From Paracyclopina nana (taxonomy: Eukaryota; Arthropoda; Copepoda; Cyclopoida; Cyclopettidae), in the NCBI GenBank assembly GCA_019096065.1, contig JAGUCH010000008.1, positions 501,001-565,000 of the forward strand: a stretch of DNA of 64,000 bases, read 5' to 3'. Under the pieces are notes generated by a model. It worked only from the letters and a program-made list of their open reading frames with translations, ran no database searches and was not told where the DNA came from. Position numbers and translations under genes: made by a program. Shown piece by piece: positions 21,829 through 31,973 of the stretch (its first letter is position 1; every line of letters begins with the position of its first letter).

Positions 21829-21900
21829 AGGTCCCACCGAGATTTGAACTCGGATCGCTGGATTCAAAGTCCAGAGTGCTAACCATTACACCATGGGACC
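21829..21900 (-). tRNA. tRNA-Gln (TTG)
   Basis: 72 nt; differs from its neighbours in the acceptor stem (GGTCCCA/TGGGACC, a paired compensatory change) and in the anticodon loop CTTTGAA, giving anticodon TTG for CAA. All arms are intact. Confidence 0.95.
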
Positions 21901-22341
21901 TCACTGATTGTTTACACATTTGATTTATAGTATAAATTGAGAAAGTGAATTATCATTTCTATTTTTGAAGTTAAATAACCAAAATAAGTTAAAGAAGGAT
22001 GGATCAAAGAGCTGCATTAAGCATAAGATCAAAGGCTTCTCTTGGATTTTCTAATAAATGGATCAGCTCTTGAAAAGGCCAGAATTGGACTGAACAAGTA
22101 ATTTTCTACAACTTCAATGCAATCGAGCTTCAACTGAAGAGAAGACTCTTGAAATGAATGCAGTGCAGCTTTCAACTTGCAAAATACATGGGAGCGCCCT
22201 CTATGGTCAAAATATATGCATCTTTTGCTACTCTGCAAAAGTGCATCAAAAGATCTTTTGATGACTGCAGTACACACCAAAACTCACAACGTGGAGAAAA
22301 AGAAGGAAATCTAGATTTTGAAACTCCAACAGAAAAAACTT

Positions 22342-22413
22342 AGGTTCCACCGAGATTTGAACTCGGATCGCTGGATTCAGAGTCCAGAGTGCTAACCATT
22401 ACACCATGGAACC
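22342..22413 (-). tRNA. tRNA-Gln (CTG)
   Basis: 72 nt, identical over its length to the first CTG copy, with all stems intact. It is the first unit of a tandem array with a ~174-bp period that includes flanking sequence (GACTCTTGAAGCAGATTTTA). Confidence 0.95.
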
Positions 22414-22515
22414 CTTCATAAAATATAGACTCTTGAAGCAGATTTTATTATATTTTTGCAACATAATAGGTGAAAAAGCAGTTTTTCAACTCTTGAAACA
22501 GCCTGGAAAAAGTTT

Positions 22516-22587
22516 AGGTTCCACCGAGATTTGAACTCGGATCGCTGGATTCAGAGTCCAGAGTGCTAACCATTACACCATGGAACC
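22516..22587 (-). tRNA. tRNA-Gln (CTG)
   Basis: 72 nt, identical to the preceding copy; offset 174 bp from it. The flanking sequence is also nearly identical, so the duplication is recent. Confidence 0.95.
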
Positions 22588-22690
22588 CTTCATAAAATAC
22601 AGACTCTTGAAGCAGATTTTATTATATTTTAGCAACATAATAGGTGAAAAAGCAGTTTTTCAACACTTGAAGAAGCCTGGAAATAAAATT

Positions 22691-22749
22691 AGGCTCCACC
22701 GGATCGCTGGATTCAGAGTCCAGAGTGCTAACCATTACACCATGGAACC
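22691..22749 (-). pseudogene. Truncated tRNA-Gln (CTG) pseudogene
   Basis: 59 nt. A 13-base deletion has removed GAGATTTGAACTC (plus strand), that is most of the T-arm and the internal B-box promoter; one acceptor pair is also changed (AGGCTCC). The anticodon arm and A box remain. It cannot form the T-arm and should not be transcribed normally. Offset 175 bp from the previous copy. Confidence 0.9.
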
Positions 22750-22849
22750 TCGCACACTAAATCAATCTTTCCAAGCAGACTTTATTATGTTTAGCAACAT
22801 GTGTGAAAAAGCAGCTTTTCAAGACTTGAAAAAAGCCCGGAAAAAAATC

Positions 22850-22921
22850 AGGTTCCACCGAGATTTGAACTCGGATCGCTGGATTCAGAGTCCAGAGTGC
22901 TAACCATTACACCATGGAACC
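22850..22921 (-). tRNA. tRNA-Gln (CTG)
   Basis: 72 nt, intact cloverleaf identical to the other CTG copies, last unit of the tandem array; its flanks are more diverged. Confidence 0.95.
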
Positions 22922-23100
22922 TTACTTGCTCAATAGTTTAAAGTTGTTTGGTGATTTCAGCTAATGTTAAACACCAATAAGGGGGTATAGCTGGCGTTTT
23001 AGCAATGATTGTAATTGCTGATTGTTGATTGGGTGGCTCAAATGTTGCTACCTGTTTAGTATACAGTTCAGTTGTGGCTGCTACTGCTGAAGAAAAAACA

Positions 23101-23926
23101 ATGAGCTTCATAGCAAAAGCAGCCTTTTGGGGGCTGTTTTTGCAAAATGTCTCCATTTCTCCAATTGGTGGCTGCTCCTCATCAAAGCAGAGGCTTTTGT
23201 CTGAAAGTAAACAAGTTGCCACCAACGAGGTCAACGCTTTCCCAGACTTGTTTACAGTGGATTTGGCCAGCAATAGCAATCACCGTTATCTGAGGTCAAT
23301 GTGCCCAAAGGCGAGGCCATCGAGGACTTGCCAAGTGGTAAAAGTCAATTTGGAGGCTTTGAAGGCTGACAAAATGAGGTTTTTGCTGCCAGCAGCCACT
23401 GAAGAACCACTTGGTGGTATCAGCAGCACTGAGGACCAGCCCTTTGCCATGCTCAAGAAGACTTCACAACAAGGACTGGAGTTAGTTCTGCAAAGTCCCA
23501 CAGAGGGCGCCACTGCAACTGTCACCTACAAGGTAAATTTCCTTTTCTATACATTATGTCTTTATATGAATGTTTAGTATTGTCACTACTACCGCTTTAA
23601 TGGCACAAATGAAGAAATACCAGAAGTGGCTTTTTTGGTTATGGTTGCTTTTTGGCGTTTTTGAAAGCTGATTGACTACAAACATAAGACCAGTTCTGGA
23701 AAACGAGATTTCAACAGCATTTTATCAAAACTGAGACCTCTTTGTTGCTAATGCAAAAAATAAATGGATTTTTTTGTCATTTCAGCATAATGACCAGAAT
23801 GTGATATTTGTTGTGCAAAAGAGCCACATTTTTGGCAGCCTTGATGAGGCAACTTTGGGCAGGTTTTCACTGCAGCCCTGTCCTTACAATGAAACCTGCC
23901 ATTTACTGCTACAAAAGTTGCCATAG
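23101..23926 (+). CDS. Uncharacterised small protein, two exons
   Basis: Proposed join(23101..23532, 23786..23926), 190 residues. The 3' half is the better supported: donor TACAAG|GTAAAT, acceptor TTTCAG|CATAATG, frame kept (phase 0), stop TAG and an AATAAA at 23959, 33 bases on. The second exon reads HNDQNVIFVVQKSHIFGSL ... CPYNETCHLL. The start is uncertain: ATG 23101 gives MSFIAKAAFWGLFLQ, which could be a signal peptide, but an acceptor at about 23257 (TTGTTTACAG) would make 23101-23257 non-coding. An open minus-strand frame (22938-23279) overlaps this part. No domain recognised. Confidence 0.4.
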
Positions 23927-23958
23927 CAGCAGAAGAAGCATCAACAATTAATGATCTT

Positions 23959-23964
23959 AATAAA
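23959..23964 (+). terminator. Poly(A) signal of the 23.1-23.9 kb gene
   Basis: AATAAA 33 bases after TAG. Confidence 0.6.
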
Positions 23965-23969
23965 ACACA

Positions 23970-26130
23970 GCCGTTTTTCTGGGAAATTTGTAATTGCTAC
24001 CTGCCCACGTGGATTTGTATGTTAACTGCTGCCTTTTGACGCAAGAAGACAGCCCAGAAATTCCTGGGAATATATTAATTCTCAACTATACATCATCTAC
24101 CTGCTAAAATTAGGTTTTTTCCATATTGGGCTCAATTTGGGAGAATCTTACCCAAATACAGATTTTTTCTCAAGGCAAATTGTGCAGTAGGCATCATGGA
24201 AATACCAGATATTGAATTTCAATATCAGCTAGGCTGTCACAAACACAGAGAGCACCAAAAAAAAAAGTTTAATGAAAAAGGTCCTGAAGAAATTCTTGGC
24301 ATTCCATCATCATCATCATTTTTTCCACCAAAAATGGACTTTTAATAGAAGTGCCACTATTCTAAGGCTTGACCCTTGAATTTTGACATTCCATTGGGCA
24401 GTAAATGCTGGCCACAATTAAACCATATTCCAGTAGTTGAGTCGAGCTGTAAAGTGGGGCATTTTATGGCTTAAAACTGGCTGACTGAGAACTCTTGTTT
24501 TCTCACTGTGAGGTCTGTGATTGGGCAGTCTCTCATATATAAGCCAGGCACAACATGAAGGATATTATCATGTGACAGATGGTAATTTGGTATGGCAGAA
24601 AAGAAGCTTTGGTAATTATCTTCCACTTCATCTCAGCTTGTCGAAGAAAGCCCACAGCAACAGCATTGACGTGCTTGTCAAGGCAATTTTTTGTTGAATC
24701 AACAACTCTTGTGTAACTCCAACATGAGAGGAGGGTACACAAAAAATTGGCTGGAGAAACTTTGCAAGACTTCAAGTTTGAGCACTGGCGAAAAGTCGTC
24801 ATGCCAAATACTTACATTTGCTCCTGGCGCATATCATCATCCTGTTTGCGTCTAATGTACAATCTTCTTGTCGAATGGCATTCCAGACATTCCTTTGTAG
24901 GCATGAAAACCATGCAACCAATCCGGGGTGAACTGTAAGGTCTCCCAATGAATGAATTTCCAACTGGCATCTGTTGCGGCTATGGCATGAGTAGTACACC
25001 CATAAAGCAGATTGTAATGAAATTGGACTTGGCTCATGCCGAGTGCTTTCGAATGAATTCATGAAGATCAATGAATGCCTTGGATTGCACAGGCGGAACT
25101 TCCTGCATTCATCAGAAAGCACTTTGCATGAGACTAGTCCAATTTCATGACAAACTCTCTCAAGGGTGTTTACTTCATTGTTATCGCTGAACATTTACTC
25201 TAATATGCATTGACATGTCCCAACTCGGCCACACACGTTTCTGCAGGAATTTGTCAGGCCCATTCCCGTAAATAGTTTATAAAAATAGATGCGACAACTT
25301 TTTTTATAGGTAACGCTGACTCATGCTGCCAATAAGCGCTAAACACCCCAAAATGATAATTTTTCGCCAACTTTCAAATGAGACGTCTTGGAAAGTTTAT
25401 CACAGCAATTTTTTTGTTGTCCCTTTTCCAATTACGGATTAACATCAAGGTTGTTGACTCAACAAAGCAGAAGTCTTTCCAAGACGCAACACAATAATGA
25501 TTGCATGCAAAGCGAAAGCAATCTCAGCATGACAGTTGATCTTGCTCAAACAAGGAAGCTACCAAGACTCTGCAGCAGACTTTTTTTAGAGGATTTTCTC
25601 TGTATTTTTCATGAAAGGTAGTAGAAAGTTTGTGCTGTCATCAATGTTCTGAGAGGGAAAATTGGCTCAAAATTGCTACCCCATGCTGCAAACTAGCAGA
25701 GTGAACACTTTAAATTCCTTTGTCGGGCTGTTATTGTGGGGGTGGTAAGTGGATTCTTTTTGGTCACCAAAATCATCATCAGACCAGCATCATTCATTGA
25801 AGCTATTTAGCCCCTCGGATTTTCCCACACTGGAATGGAATGCGCGCCAGGCGCCATAGAACAATTATATCTAAGGCATTTCAGGCCTGGAGCAATTGTG
25901 TGTATACACATTCCACTCAAAAGTAGGGTGTCATATCTGAGAAAATGTATATGAGTGTGAAAAGGATTCATTCCTACTTGGAATATGCAAATGACTGAGC
26001 TGCATTATGGAAAGGTGCTAAGAAAATGGTATTTATCATGTGCACTAAGCAAACTAGAGGAGATTCTGGACACTTTCGCTACGTTGAATTTGTCTTGTTT
26101 TATAGCTGAGGGCAAACAACTTGACTTGCT
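23970..26130. other. Intergenic; possible decayed minus-strand coding near 24.5-25.2 kb
   Basis: Minus-strand frames at 24533-24802, 24799-25194 and 24852-25037 each read protein-like for a stretch (for example IDLHEFIRKHSA in one frame, followed by HAIAATDASWKFIHWE in another), but frames switch without convincing splice sites. This may be a pseudogene or chance. Nothing else recognised. Confidence 0.25.
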
Positions 26131-26139
26131 AGTCACTTT

Positions 26140-27412
26140 TATGAAGAAAAGTCACACAACTGAAGTAAAGTCACTTTTGCGAAGAAAAGTCACTCAACTG
26201 AAGAAAACTCACTCAACTGGAGAAAAGTCACTCAAATGAAGAAAGTCACTCAAATGAAGAAAAGTCACTCAAATGAAGAAAAGTCACTCAACTGAAGAAA
26301 GTCACTCATCTGAAGAAAAGTCACTCAACTGAAGAAAGTCACTCATCTGAAGAAAAGTCACTCAACTGAACACATCAACCTGAGGGCTACTGTAACCCAG
26401 AAAAAATTGCCCACCCAAAATATGTACATATTCTGAAAGCTAATGCTCTGGGGGTTCATTTGGTAGTAATTTTAAAATCCTGGCCTAGCGCTTCCCATAA
26501 CATAAAATTTAAAAAACTTCTAGCGCCAAAAGCATTGACTTGGTTGAATTTTTCCTGTTAAAATACCCCCATTAAAAGGACAAGATCTACCTTTCTTTAC
26601 TTCATAAGAAAATCGCTAGGATGCCCTGGAATCGAGATATATTGGTCAGATCGGCCGCTGATGAAGAGATATTGAATTCATGCCATTTGACAATAAAGAG
26701 AAATGCCACCGCTATATCTCGATTCCAGGGCATCCTAGCAATTTTCTTATGAAATGAAGAAACATAGATCGTGCAATTTTAGTGGGGGTACTTAAAGACG
26801 TAAAATCTGACTAAGTCCATACTTTCGGCGCTAGAAGTTTTTTAAAATTTTATGTTATGGGAAGCGATAGGCCAGGATTTTAAAATTACCGCCAAACAAA
26901 CCCCCATGGCATAAGCTTTCAGAATATGTATATATTTTGGGTGGGCAATTTTTTCTGGGTTACAGTAGCCCTCAGGTTGATGTGTGAAGAAAGTCACTCA
27001 TCTGAAGAAAAGTCACACAACTGAAGAAAAGTCACTCATCTGAAGAAAAGTCACTCAAATGAAGAAAAGTCACTCAAATAAAGAAAGTCACTCATCTGAA
27101 GAAAAGTCACACAAATGAAGAAAAGTCACTCAACTGAAGAAAAGGCACACAACAGAAGATAAGTCACTCAAATGAAGATAAGTCACTCAACTTTAAAAAA
27201 GTCACTCAACTGAAGAAAAGTAACTCAACTGAAGAAAAGTAACTCAACAGGAGGAAAGTCACTCAACAGAAGAAAAGTCACTCAACAGAAGAAAAGTCAC
27301 TCAAATGAAGAAAAGTCACTCAAATGAAGAAAAGTCACTCAAATGAAGAAAAGTCACTCAAATGAAGAAAAGTCACTCAAATGAAGAAAAGTCACTTTTG
27401 CGAAGAAAAGTC
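26140..27412. repeat. GAAGAAAAGTCACTCAA minisatellite, interrupted
   Basis: A 15-17 bp unit (GAAGAAAAGTCACTCAACT) runs 26140-26370 and resumes 26985-27412. The interruption is a 614-bp foldback element. Unit variants (CACTCATCT, CACACAACT, CACTCAAAT) are mixed. Confidence 0.92.
26371..26984. mobile_element. 614-bp foldback (MITE-like) element with 4-bp target duplication
   Basis: Left end CACATCAACCTGAGGGCTAC and right end its exact complement (GTAGCCCTCAGGTTGATGTG); the two halves pair over nearly 290 bp each (for example CGATTCCAGGGCATCCTAGC in the right arm). Directly flanked by TGAA (26367-26370 and 26985-26988), consistent with a 4-bp target-site duplication. No coding capacity, so non-autonomous. 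It splits the GAAGAAAAGTCACTC minisatellite, so it inserted after the array formed. Confidence 0.92.
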
Positions 27413-27419
27413 ACTCCCC

Positions 27420-28300
27420 ACATAAAAAAGGATTAAAGAAATAGTTGGCGTAAAAATTGCCAATTTAAGTCCCTGTTACCACGGATCAGAGTCATTTGTC
27501 AAGTCACCCCAAACTTTTGATTGACCCGTATATCAATCTGCCTTGGCACGCGGTTGCGGCGCGTGCACAGTGGGAAATGAAGCCGCGTGAGAAATGGCCG
27601 GAAGCCGAGCATTCCTAAGCAGTTTCAGCTAGGAAAGTCAAATACCATGTACCAATTTACATTTTGCATTATATTCTGCTTTCATCAAAGTCAAAGCAAC
27701 TTTTGAATTAAAGCAATTAATTCGCTCTCTCACTTTTGGAAACTTTGCAATTCACCTCTGACATTCGGTTAACCACAGTGGAATCTTCCATTCAAATTCA
27801 AGCCCAAATTTGCATAATTTCCAGGTTGCAAATGTACAAACCATATTTTTTCTTTTGCTGTGACTAAGAAATGTGAGGAACTTGAGAAATTCACTGAAGA
27901 AAATTCTTTCCTTTCTGAGAAAGTTGCACAATGAGTCATCTCATTATTTTGGCAAACTTTTTTTTCAAACTTAAAAAAAATCTGATTTTTTTTTCAATTT
28001 CTAAAATTAGTAAATATGAAATTTGATGAGGTTTAAATGTAGAATTTCTTCAAAATGCCCATTTTCGAGGTTTTATTGGGTCCAAAATGTCAGCTCTATT
28101 CTGGTCACGAACCAATTGCGTAGGCTGTGGAATAAAGAGATGATGATTCACGTTTTCCCCCTAATCAAGCTACCTAAAAAGTATTGGATTTGGGCGATAT
28201 CCTTTTCCAATGCCATTGCACAATGGATAATTTTCATTACTTGAAAGTCTGCTTAACTTGAAAATTGTGATTTTGGGCCGATTTCAATAAAAGGACACTA
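27420..28300. other. Intergenic, nothing recognised
   Basis: Mixed AT-rich sequence with one GC-rich patch (27540-27600, GGTTGCGGCGCGTGCAC). No gene, tRNA or long repeat seen. Confidence 0.4.
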
Positions 28301-28319
28301 ATTCAAAAGCTTGAAAAAC

Positions 28320-28860
28320 TATGGGCCCAAAACTACTTTTCTTAGCCAAAAAACTACTTTTTTAAACCAAAAACAACCCTTTTGAGCCAAAATACTACTT
28401 TTTTAAACCAAAAACCACTCTTATTAACCAAAAAACTATTAACCATAGAAAACCTGCAATTTTTTAGGCAAAAAAACCCAAAAATTTTTAAGCCAAAAAC
28501 CTACTTTTATGTCAAAAACTACCTTTTTAAGCCAAATAACTACATATACTTCTCTCAGCCAAATAACTATTTCTTTAGCCAAAGAACTACTTTTTGGAGC
28601 CAAAACACTACTTTTTAAGCCAAAACACTACTTTTTTTAGTCAAAACACTACGTTTCGAGCCAAAAAACTACTTTTTGAGCAAAAAATTCCTTTTTTATC
28701 CAAAAAGCTACTCGTTTTAACCAAAGCACTACTCATATTCACCAAAGATACCTACAATTTTTATCAAAAAACCTACCTTTTTGAGCCAAAAACCTAACTT
28801 CATTTAACCAAAAAAGCCAGCTAGCTATCTTTGATCCAAAAAACAATTTTTTTATGTAAA
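28320..28860. repeat. GCCAAAAAACTACTTTTT minisatellite
   Basis: A roughly 20-bp unit, GCCAAAAAACTACTTTTTGA, with drift over about 540 bases. Lys/Asn/Thr-rich ORFs across it are its translation. Confidence 0.88.
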
Positions 28861-29574
28861 ATATTCAAAAAATATATATAATGGTATAATATAATATAAT
28901 ATAATTATGATAATAATATTCAAAATATAAACTGTTTGCGCCTTCAAGCTCTATTTTAGTTTTGAAAAGCCCAATTTTTTTCCAGAAATCTCTTTTTTAG
29001 CCATACCAAAAAAACAAATTTCAACTAAAACTCTAATATTTCAATAGCTCATATAGTTTATAGCAATTTTCCGCCAAAATCGCTCAATGCAAAATTTCGT
29101 CAACCAAAAAGCTCAAATCTTACAAAATACTCTTCATTTGGAATGAAAAAAAAAATATTCCTGGGAATTGTCTGAGAGTGGAAAAAAGCCCACTGTGTTG
29201 ATCCCCTTTTTTAATCTTGTAAAAGGAAACATGCGTTGTTTTCCTGCCCTCAACAGTCTGATCAATGATGCTCTAGGATCTATGGGCCCAAGTTTCTTCT
29301 TCCCAAAGTGTATTTCAACAAGATGAATGGAGCGATAACAGAAGACCTGCACGAGGTTTTTTTGTTCTCTTTTTTTTGGGTGGGAAAAAGGCGCTGTAAA
29401 TAACCACTACATATTGAGCCAATTTTGAGATAAGACACAAAGGCATAATTTCCCAAAAACATAATTTTCCATTAATTTCTCATGGGCTCGGCCAAAAATC
29501 ACATTTTGCTAATTGGGAAGAAGTAAGAGAACTTGCGAATTTCTTCATTTTGGCGCGGTAAAAAAAGCTGAATT

Positions 29575-30085
29575 TTTAAACTGGCCCAGATTAACGATTT
29601 TTTAAGTTAGGCTAAAATAACGAATTTTTTAGTTGACCCAGAATAAACGACTTTTTTATCCGGCCCCGAATAACTAGCCCAAATTAACGACTTCTACAAC
29701 TGGCCAAGAATAACGACTTTTTAAGCTTGCCTCAAATAACGACTCATTCATTTAGCACAAAATAACGACTTTAATAGCTGGCCAAGCATAGCTAATTTTT
29801 AAGTTGGCTCAGAGTAACGACTTTTTAAGTAAGCCCAAAATAACGACTATACAAAATTGCCTTAAATAATGACTCTAAAAGTCAGCCCAAAATAACGACT
29901 TTTTTACTTGGCCCAAAAAACGGCTCTTTTGAAACTGCCCCAAAAAACGTTTTTTTAAGCTGGCACAAAAAAGCGACTTTAACTGGCCAAGAATAACTAC
30001 TTTTTAAGCAGGCCCAAAATAACGACCATACAAGCTTGCCTTAAATAACGACTTTCTTAAGCTGGCCCAAAAAACGGCCTTTCAC
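29575..30085. repeat. AATAACGACTTTTTAAGCTGGCCC minisatellite
   Basis: A 24-28 bp unit, TGGCCCAAAATAACGACTTTTTAAGC, repeated about 18 times with drift. No open coding signal. Confidence 0.88.
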
Positions 30086-30765
30086 CCGAGACGAAATAGA
30101 GAAATTATCTACCGTGAACATTAAGAGTATAAAAATTCATGCTTACCAATAAAGGAATTACCTCGTTAAAAGTTAATAGTCAGCTGTTGTCGTGTGCTCA
30201 AGAAGAGCGCGCGCGAGCGAGCCGAATGTAAACAAAGCGTGCCGCGCCGGGACGGGCGCACCACACTCAAAGAAAAAACGTAAACAAATGCTTCAATTTC
30301 ACGGAAATCCAATTGTTACAGCAAGAATCCAATTCAAAGAAAGGAATGTAAGTTTTTTTGGTGACATTACATTTTTGGTTTGGAACGCGGTGGAATGTTC
30401 AAGGAGATCGTCAATTTTAATTTTAAAAAGTGGTCAAAAATTAAGTTTTTGACACTTTTTGAAATCGTGGCAAACCAAAGAAAGTCATGAGAATTAACAT
30501 TCTTTGGTGGAATTATGGCATGTGCCAAACTTCTTCTACCAAATGTTCACACAACAATGGCTGGAATGTCGGGATTTTTCTCCCTTTTGCCCACCCATAC
30601 AAAGTGTGAGAACCGAATATAATGATCTTATTGCTACCTTCTGCGATGATTTCCCAGTTAATAAGTATTTCGAGCGGAGCGGAGCGACCGGCCGAAGCCC
30701 AATTAACCGTTTTTGCACTTTTCGTCGTTTACTTTTTATGGAACTAGTGAGAAAAAAATATGTTT

Positions 30766-31010
30766 TTGGAGGGCGGGCCGAAGGCCCGCCCTCCACATTT
30801 CGCTGTGACCTATGTCGCTCCCCCGTTTGACACAGGAAACTGCACCAGGAAACTGCACAAGGATATCGACCAGGAAGTAAATTCTAGTCTAGAAAAAGAC
30901 AGAAAAATGTTTGCCTCTTATGGGGTTTGAACCAGGGTCAGACAGTATGGCAATCGGACACTCTGTCACTGAGCCATCTTAACATCACACAAAACATACA
31001 ACTTTTGAGC
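30766..31010 (-). repeat. SINE-like element with tRNA-derived segment, copy 1
   Basis: Minus strand contains TGGCTCAGTGACAGAG (A-box-like) and GGTTCAAACCCC (B-box-like) about 45 bases apart, as in a tRNA-derived SINE head. Next to it lie GATATCGACCAGGAA and a palindromic GGGCGGGCCGAAGGCCCGCCC block (30772-30792). It is shared with copy 2 near 31.4 kb. No foldable anticodon arm was found, so it is not a working tRNA. Confidence 0.6.
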
Positions 31011-31309
31011 AATTTAATTCAAAGAAAATGTTGAACAACATTTTGGGATTGCCCCAACACCTAGCAAATTAAAATCATATGCTATGGCCACATTCAGCCC
31101 AGTCACTGGGCTGAATGCAACAGTGTTTGTTTTTCCATAGAGGGCATTTGAAAATTTGTCCCTCAAAAACTCAAATTGCAGTGCTTTCAAAAAAGTGACA
31201 AAGAGTTGGCAAAAGGTTTGCCCCCTCTCAATTTTTTTGTTTCTCAATTCAAAAAATTATTTTCACAGAATTATATTGTTATGTCAGAAGCCCTTCCATA
31301 GCATTGGTT

Positions 31310-31450
31310 TTGGGAGGGCGGGCCTAGATATCGACCAGGAATTAAATTGTTATCCAGAAAAAAACAAAAAAATTATTGCCTCTTCCGGGATTTGAACCTG
31401 GGTCGGACTGCATTGCAATCTGAAACTCTGTCACTGAGCTATCAGAGCAC
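31310..31450 (-). repeat. SINE-like element with tRNA-derived segment, copy 2
   Basis: Same layout as copy 1: GGGAGGGCGGGCC, GATATCGACCAGGAATTAAATT, then on the minus strand TAGCTCAGTGACAGAG and GGTTCAAATCCCGG. The tRNA-like part ends at about 31449. Copies differ at many positions, so they are old. Confidence 0.6.
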
Positions 31451-31559
31451 CAATTCTTTGCATTATGATTGAAATATAAAGTTGAGCAAATGTTTAGGAT
31501 TGCCCTTACACCAAACAAATTATGTTGACCACATTCAACAATATTCAGGCAATTTTTTT

Positions 31560-31810
31560 GGGAGCGGGCCAAAGAAGGCCTGCCCTCCAAATTTCACTAT
31601 GACTTATGTTGCTCCCTGTTCAAAAAACAGGAAACTGTAAAAAAAAGCGCCAACAGTATACATGCAATATTAGTGGGAGCGGGCCGAAGGCCCGCCCACT
31701 CTCATTATTTTGGGAGGGCGGGCCCTCAAAACTAAAACTGTAATACTATTAACAAACTGATTGATACATATTATTGGGAGTGGGCAAAAGGCCTACCCCT
31801 CTCTCCCTGC
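31560..31810. repeat. GGGAGCGGGCC / GGCCCGCCC palindromic fragments
   Basis: GGGAGCGGGCCAAAGAAGG (31560), GGGAGCGGGCCGAAGGCCC (31675) and GGGAGGGCGGGCC (31712) are further pieces of the element family seen at 30.8 and 31.3 kb; another lies at about 35247 (GGCCCGCCCTCC). Confidence 0.5.
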
Positions 31811-31973
31811 CCAGTAAGTCCTGTCTATCCAAGAAGTGTGTGTTCTAACAATCGATCCAAGGAGGATCCGTCTCTTTGATCTAGGGACCAACTACTATTC
31901 TAGCAAATAACATACTAAGTTGGGGCTAAATTGTGTAACCATGGCTGACTTAAATTCACCCCAGCAAGAAGAA

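Noticed and set aside
22938-23279. Minus-strand 113-codon ORF opposite the 23.1-kb gene
   Set aside because: It lacks a supported start and poly(A) signal; the plus strand has matching splice sites and AATAAA, though the 5' part of either remains doubtful.
24533-25194. Minus-strand Cys-containing ORFs as a secreted peptide gene
   Set aside because: No signal peptide, frames switch without usable splice sites, no poly(A) signal placed correctly; kept only as possible decayed coding sequence.
26140-27412. Evenly spaced repeats as a possible CRISPR array
   Set aside because: Eukaryotic context, units of 15-17 bp with no unique spacers; a minisatellite.
31377-31449. Possible tRNA gene on the minus strand
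   Set aside because: A- and B-box-like words are present but acceptor and anticodon stems do not pair; shared flanks with 30.9 kb show it is a SINE-like copy.
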